A stretch of 11,309 nt of DNA from an uncultured Cellvibrio sp. (GTDB lineage: Bacteria > Pseudomonadota > Gammaproteobacteria > Pseudomonadales > Cellvibrionaceae): assembly GCA_946886255.1 (NCBI GenBank), contig CAMPIG010000119.1, positions 1 through 11,309 on the forward strand, written 5' to 3'. A model generated the notes under the pieces. That model saw only the letters and a list, made by a program, of their open reading frames with translations. It was not told where the DNA came from and made no database searches. Each line of letters opens with the position of its first letter. Position 1 is the first letter of the stretch. Shown in pieces: positions 8,801 through 11,309 of the stretch. Made by a program: the position numbers and the translations under genes.

Positions 8801-10521
8801 GGCTTACCAGCACCCTGAACATTATTGTTGACCCCGTTAATGATACACCGGTTGCAACTGCTCTGAGTATCAACACGAATGAAGATGTTGCCGTCACTGA
8901 CCAGATCGTCGCTACCGATGTTGATGGTGATAACCTTAGTTATACGATTACCTCATCTGCGGCCAACGGCAGTGTAGTTATCGATGCGGATACCGGCGTA
9001 TTTACCTATACGCCCGATGCGGATTACAACGGCAGCGATAATTTTGTGGTGACGGTAACTGATGGGAAGGGTGGCAGCAGCACGAGCACAGTCGACATTG
9101 TTGTTACACCTGTTGCGGACGCCCCAACCCTATCTGCCAATATCACCCCGGTAACGGGTGAGAATGTTTTGCCTATTTCTGCAAGCGTTGGTTTGACGCA
9201 GAATTTTTATGACAATATTTCGAATGTCGACAGCAACACCGCAACCGATCCGGAACTTGTTGAAGCGGCGGTGGAGGAAACAGCACCCACATCTTCAACT
9301 ATTGTTCAGGACGTTTTTCTGCCCACTGTGGGTGTTGATGATGCGTATCAATATTCCGGCTATATTTATCTCGAAGCGGGGAGCAGCTATCAGCTAACCG
9401 GTAGTCGTGACGATACCTTGCTGGTAAAAATTGGTGGCAGCATAGTCTACAACGCAGGTTTCGATCAGTGGGGTGCAATCAATGGCGAAATTCGCGAAGG
9501 CAACTGGTCCGGAGCTGCGCTCGAATTCCCTGTAACGGTATCTGGTTATTACTCATTTGAAGTTGTTGCATACAACGGTAACGAAGCAGGTAACCTCAAC
9601 CTGAGCTTATCTGTCGATGGTGCGGACTCGGTTGCGTTAAGTACAGAAAATTTTTATCTGTATCCTGATGCGAGTTACTTTTCCGGAAATATTGCGGCAG
9701 GCTCATTCATGCCCAACGGCGACGGTGGTTATTACCCGGCTGAGACTAATCAATATACCTATTTTTTATTGGACATCGCCGCATCGACAGGCGCCTCTGG
9801 CGAAACACTCGGCTTGGTCATCTCTTCTGTGCCGGATGGTGTTGTGTTAACGGATGGAGCCAATATTTTTACAGCTACCTCGCTATTGAGTTCGGTAGAT
9901 GTTACCAGCTGGAATATTGAGGATATTCAAGTCATTCCACCTTCTGCTTACACGGGTACTTTTAGTCTGGATATTACCGCAAATTCAATGGACGACACGG
10001 ATAGCACCGATGTGACCAATACATTAATCTTCGAAGTATTATCGAACGATTTTAATAATATGGTTGCTTCACCAGCCAGTGACACGATAGATGGTTCGGC
10101 TAGTGCTGATGCTATCTACGCCCTGAGTGGCGACGACACCCTCATTGGCGCAGCCGGAAACGATTTCCTGTTCGGCGGATTGGGAGCGGATACGTTTGTC
10201 TGGAATCTCAGCGATGCAGGATCTTCCGGTGCGCCAGCGGTCGATAAGGTTGGCGATTTTAATCTGGCTCAAGGTGATGTATTGCATTTGGCAGACTTGC
10301 TACAAGGCGAAGAAAGTAACCCGTTGACCGATTACCTGCATTTTGACAGTGATGACAGTAATACCCGCGTGCATATCAGCAGCAACGGTGGTTACGCCAG
10401 TGCAGGTTACGATGCGAGCGCAACCGATCAAATTGTTGTGCTGGAGGGAGTCAGCCTGAGTGGCACCAATACGGAGATTATTGCGCAGCTGCAGAACTTG
10501 AATAATCTCCAGGTAGATTAA
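5809..10521 (+). CDS. LapA-like large RTX adhesin with retention module, cadherin-like repeats, PA14-like domain and T1SS C-terminus
   Basis: Cell-surface adhesin of 1570 residues, substrate of the type I system encoded upstream. There is no Sec signal peptide, as expected. In order: retention module (about 1-108); TAAG protease site (109-112) and a Gly-rich linker; spacer; ten tandem cadherin/Ig-like repeats (165-1106), most with DxDGD and DGxGG calcium-type motifs and an NDxP junction; a transition segment; PA14-like putative sugar-binding domain (about 1160-1271) with Asp1201-Asp1202; another beta-rich domain (about 1290-1415; LGLVISSVPDGVVLTDG, then IPPSAYTGTFSLDITA); a short RTX block (about 1438-1462); and a C-terminal secretion domain (VDKVGDFNLAQGDVLHLADLL). 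Such proteins mediate attachment and biofilm formation, held at the surface by the N-terminus. It is much smaller than P. fluorescens LapA. It looks intact. The start at 5809 is chosen by its ribosome site and family-like N-terminus. Ligand and host surface are unknown. Confidence 0.94.
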   Translation: MSNPVATVTYVKGQVWAKAPDGSLRALTLGAQVNADEVIVTADGASVELDFGDEIPVAIAGNQEVSMGRDLWDELAAGADEAALEDESVQQALAILEQGGDLLEELEDTAAGLGGGAGGGGISFVQLSRLVIDVPEVNPFEFNDNPILPAALPQQTSQTINYAPISTDVSLQGDEDTTITGRIPASDPDGDVLAYQIAHQPLHGSVVLDSRSGEFVYVPAANYHGTDSFEVSITDGRGNSTSSTVNITVTAVNDLPVTANVNLNTDEDTAVAGQIVASDLDGDTLAYSLVTAPVNGSVTVDPATGAFIYTPDVNFNGTDSFIVTVSDGQGGSVSSTVTIGVAALNDAPTTADLNLNTEEDVAVNGQIMATDVDGDVLSYAVLSAPQNGVLILNAATGEFTYTPNTNYNGTDSFVVTISDGNGGTTTSTITVGVTPVNDAPTVSAIALSNINEDGNLLITQNDLLVGAGDVDGDALTAVNLTLASGNGTLIENGDGTWTFTPTADWNGVVDFSFDVFDGTTAVPNIASLTVLPVNDAPTTANIVLTTDEDTAVSGQVTATDIDGDLLSYAVSSAPQNGALILNAATGEFTYTPNTNYNGSDSFVVTISDGNGGMTTSTVTVGVTPANDVPTVAPVALNDINEDGSIVITQNDLLAGVGDIDGGALTAINLTLASGNGTLVNNGNGTWTFSPTADWNGAVDFAFDVFDGTATIPNTATLTVVSVNDLPMTSNISLTTDEDVAVTGQVTATDIDGDMLSYAVTAAPQNGVLILNATTGEFTYTPNAFYNGTDSFVVTVNDSNGGTTTSTVTVGVASVNNAPVAVADAITTDEDTAVVINVRANDSDIDGDFLTISAITQGTNGSVVIDAVSGNPIYTPNADFNGSDSFTYTISDGQGGTSTTTVSVTVNAVDDPSVLIADVENIDEDTSLNGNVLDNDSDVDSNLEITSFNINGINYNVGDTATINGVGTLLMLANGDYAFTPVMNYNGSVPAAIYTTNTGLTSTLNIIVDPVNDTPVATALSINTNEDVAVTDQIVATDVDGDNLSYTITSSAANGSVVIDADTGVFTYTPDADYNGSDNFVVTVTDGKGGSSTSTVDIVVTPVADAPTLSANITPVTGENVLPISASVGLTQNFYDNISNVDSNTATDPELVEAAVEETAPTSSTIVQDVFLPTVGVDDAYQYSGYIYLEAGSSYQLTGSRDDTLLVKIGGSIVYNAGFDQWGAINGEIREGNWSGAALEFPVTVSGYYSFEVVAYNGNEAGNLNLSLSVDGADSVALSTENFYLYPDASYFSGNIAAGSFMPNGDGGYYPAETNQYTYFLLDIAASTGASGETLGLVISSVPDGVVLTDGANIFTATSLLSSVDVTSWNIEDIQVIPPSAYTGTFSLDITANSMDDTDSTDVTNTLIFEVLSNDFNNMVASPASDTIDGSASADAIYALSGDDTLIGAAGNDFLFGGLGADTFVWNLSDAGSSGAPAVDKVGDFNLAQGDVLHLADLLQGEESNPLTDYLHFDSDDSNTRVHISSNGGYASAGYDASATDQIVVLEGVSLSGTNTEIIAQLQNLNNLQVD
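6133..6144 (+). other. Predicted LapG-type protease cleavage site (TAAG) in the adhesin retention module
   Basis: Codons for Thr109-Ala110-Ala111-Gly112. In P. fluorescens LapA the periplasmic protease LapG cuts between two alanines in a TAAG motif about 108 residues from the start, so both sequence and position match. The motif sits after an acidic helix (LLEELED) and before a Gly-rich stretch (GLGGGAGGGG), which would give an exposed, flexible target. Cleavage would free the adhesin from the outer membrane. Confidence 0.85.
6301..9126 (+). repeat. Ten tandem cadherin/Ig-like repeats in the adhesin
   Basis: Boundaries set at the recurring NDxP junction give units at 6301-6576, 6577-6852, 6853-7128, 7129-7419, 7420-7695, 7696-7986, 7987-8262, 8263-8541, 8542-8850 and 8851-9126. 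Six of the ten (numbers 1, 2, 3, 5, 7, 10) are exactly 92 residues; the others are 97, 97, 93 and 103. Typical features are DEDTAV near the start, a TDxDGD loop, FTYTPxxxYNGxDSF, then DGxGG. These match bacterial cadherin-like/VCBS-type extender domains, whose acidic loops bind calcium and stiffen the stalk. Number 9 is the most divergent: it lacks a clear DxDGD and has a DVDSN loop. Confidence 0.9.
6853..8262 (+). repeat. Alternating A-B-A-B-A super-repeat, period 567 bases (189 codons)
   Basis: Units 3, 5 and 7 (A type, 92 codons) alternate with units 4 and 6 (B type, 97 codons). Matching points recur exactly 567 bases apart, for example the GCACC(G/A)CAA segment ending the SAPQNG coding stretch in the three A copies (copies 2 and 3 at 7525 and 8092). 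By eye the first two A copies share 74 of 92 residues, and the two B copies 70 of 97. This points to duplication of an A+B pair rather than of single domains. Confidence 0.88.
9271..9621 (+). other. PA14-like putative sugar-binding domain within the adhesin
   Basis: Residues about 1155-1271 include YSGYIYLEAGSSYQLTGSRDD, then LLVKIGG, FDQWGA and YYSFEVVAYNGNEAG. This is the pattern of PA14 beta-barrels (an edge strand, a GSRDD turn, then VxIGG). In PA14 lectins such as yeast flocculins and the Marinomonas ice adhesin, a cis-peptide Asp-Asp pair holds the calcium that binds sugar. Asp1201-Asp1202 are in a fitting place. A position near the C-terminus, exported first, puts it at the outer tip. 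Ligand cannot be read from sequence. Confidence 0.68.
10120..10521 (+). other. RTX calcium-binding block and type I secretion C-terminal domain
   Basis: Residues about 1438-1462 carry two to three nonapeptide-like units (LSGDDTLIG, AAGNDFLFG, GLGADTFV). The remaining residues to 1570 fit the T1SS C-terminal target domain of VCA0849-like adhesins: DKVGDFNLAQGDVLHLADLL, then a beta-rich end with DQIVVLEGVSL. This uncleaved signal is recognised by the ABC transporter. The RTX block is short compared with toxins, as is common in Lap-type adhesins. Confidence 0.85.
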
Positions 10522-10579
10522 CGCTGTGGTTATCAAATTCGCCAGTCGAGATTTCGCCAATGTTCGCCAGAGGTATTAA

Positions 10580-10909
10580 ATGTTTGTTAAACGTAATCCG
10601 GCAGGTGAAATTATTATTGTTAGCAGAGAGAAAGAGCAGGGTATCAGCGAGTATGTGCCAGATGATGCGCAGGAGTTGCACACATTCATGCAGCTCTCCG
10701 CATCCGATCATCAAGGCTTGCTGAAAAAATCTGATCTGGATATGGCCAGGGTTATGGAAGACCTGGTGGAGTTATTGATCGCGCGCAACGTCATCCGTTT
10801 TACCGATTTGCCTGACGCCGCGCAACAAAAACTACTGTCGCGCCGGCAGTGGCGCAGTCAAACAAAAGCCATCGACTTGCTTGATGATGAGGATGATTTG
10901 GGCCTCTAA
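10580..10909 (+). CDS. Small conserved-looking hypothetical protein between adhesin and lapD
   Basis: A protein of 109 residues starting MFVKRNPAGEIIIVSRE. A good ribosome site, AGAGG (10569-10573), lies six bases before the ATG, which makes it a real gene. The middle (DLDMARVMEDLVELLIARNV, then IRFTDLPDAAQQKLLSRR) looks like a helical domain; the end is acidic (LLDDEDDLGL). No signal peptide or membrane segment is visible, so it is probably cytoplasmic. I recall similar short gammaproteobacterial proteins listed as 'tryptophan synthase subunit beta-like'; that name has no support here, as no enzyme motif is visible and the length is far too small. It begins 58 bases after the adhesin stop with no visible terminator, so co-transcription is likely. 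It converges with the lapD-like gene, leaving 24 bases between their stops. Function unknown. Confidence 0.85.
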   Translation: MFVKRNPAGEIIIVSREKEQGISEYVPDDAQELHTFMQLSASDHQGLLKKSDLDMARVMEDLVELLIARNVIRFTDLPDAAQQKLLSRRQWRSQTKAIDLLDDEDDLGL

Positions 10910-10933
10910 TTTTAATTCTGTTGTTCGCAAAGG

Positions 10934-11309
10934 CTATACACCCGGACCGGTTACAGCGTCAATCTCAAGTTTAAATAATATTGCTTTTTCCTGGTGAGAT
11001 ATGACACCTTCGGCAATCATCACACAGCCTAGCGAATGACCAATCTTATTCAGATTGTGTAAAAAATGTTGGTTGCCGTTGTTGTCATGAATATCGCGCA
11101 CGATGGCGCTGTCGATCTTGATGTAGTGTATCCCCATATCCTGTAATTCACGGATGCGACTGAATTCGGCACCGACATGTTCTAGCCCGACTTTACAACC
11201 GAAGGGACGCAACTGTGCGTTGAATGCACGAAACTCAGCGGCATATCGCAGCGCGCAAGATTCCGGAAAATCAAGCCATAAATCTTTTGCCTGAGTTGAT
11301 TGCTTGTGC
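10934..11309 (-). CDS. lapD: LapD-like c-di-GMP receptor, C-terminal part of degenerate EAL domain, 5' partial
   Basis: The frame stays open from the window edge to the TAG at 10934-10936, so only the last 124 residues are present. The piece is the end of an EAL domain: LDFPESCALRYAAEFRAF, then LRPFGCKVGLEHVG, YIKIDSAIV, FLHNLNKIGHSLG, MIAEGV and the terminal TGPGV. Active EAL phosphodiesterases have a DDFGTGYSS loop; here the pair of aspartates is Glu-His (LEHVGAEFS, codons at 11177-11182), so hydrolysis is unlikely. The LEHxG loop and the short TGPxV ending are the LapD pattern as I know it. LapD is an inner membrane receptor that binds c-di-GMP with this domain and holds the protease LapG away from the adhesin. 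Its HAMP, GGDEF-like and periplasmic parts would lie beyond the right edge. An alternative is another inactive EAL protein, but the adhesin next door with a TAAG site argues for LapD. Confidence 0.9.
   Translation of the reverse strand, partial: HKQSTQAKDLWLDFPESCALRYAAEFRAFNAQLRPFGCKVGLEHVGAEFSRIRELQDMGIHYIKIDSAIVRDIHDNNGNQHFLHNLNKIGHSLGCVMIAEGVISHQEKAILFKLEIDAVTGPGV

Noticed and set aside
6301..9126. Repeat array considered as CRISPR or as mobile-element repeats
   Set aside because: Units are coding, about 276-309 bases long, contiguous without spacers, in frame and protein-conserved.
10580..10909. Annotation of the small protein as a tryptophan synthase beta subunit
   Set aside because: At 109 residues it is much shorter than the enzyme and shows no pyridoxal-phosphate motif. 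The name is most likely an inherited database label.
10910..10933. Rho-independent terminator between the convergent small gene and lapD
   Set aside because: The 24-base gap is AT-rich at one end but contains no stem-loop that I can see.

Overview
The window carries almost a complete locus for a c-di-GMP-controlled, type I-secreted cell-surface adhesin of the LapA/LapD (Lap) type. The host is probably a gammaproteobacterium: it has a TolC-type outer membrane protein with an OmpA peptidoglycan-binding domain, a Lap-like retention module and a LapD-like receptor. GC content is moderate, and the mix resembles Pseudomonas/Cellvibrio/Shewanella-type bacteria. The genus is a guess. I see no tRNA, rRNA, CRISPR array, insertion sequence or phage gene, so this looks like a resident chromosomal surface-adhesion locus.

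Layout. Bases 1-5663 hold a tightly packed plus-strand operon: (1) a 5'-truncated TolC-like outer membrane channel fused to a C-terminal OmpA domain; (2) a LapB-type ABC transporter with a degenerate C39 peptidase-like N-terminus; (3) a LapC/HlyD-type membrane fusion protein; (4) a small LuxR-family regulator with a degenerate receiver-like N-terminus. Genes 2/3 and 3/4 overlap by one base, which suggests translational coupling. After a 145-base gap comes the substrate at 5809-10521, a 1570-residue adhesin. Its N-terminal retention module carries a TAAG motif at residues 109-112, the expected site of a LapG-type periplasmic protease. Ten cadherin/Ig-like repeats follow, mostly exactly 92 residues long, then a PA14-like putative sugar-binding domain, a short RTX calcium-binding block and a type I secretion C-terminus. 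A small conserved-looking 109-residue protein of unknown function follows at 10580-10909. Convergent to it, and running off the right edge on the minus strand, is the C-terminal part of a LapD-like protein whose EAL domain is visibly degenerate.

How the parts would work together (inference from the Pseudomonas fluorescens Lap system). The ABC transporter, fusion protein and TolC-OmpA channel export the adhesin C-terminus first. The N-terminal retention module stays lodged in the outer membrane channel, so the repeats display the PA14-like tip outside the cell. At high c-di-GMP, LapD sequesters LapG and the adhesin stays anchored. At low c-di-GMP, LapG cuts at the double alanine and releases it. 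LapG is not in the window and would be expected beyond the right edge next to lapD, or elsewhere.

The less usual elements are the channel-OmpA fusion, the embedded LuxR-type pseudo-receiver regulator, the alternating A-B super-repeat of 567 bases inside the adhesin, the PA14-like tip, and the uncharacterised small protein between the adhesin and lapD.
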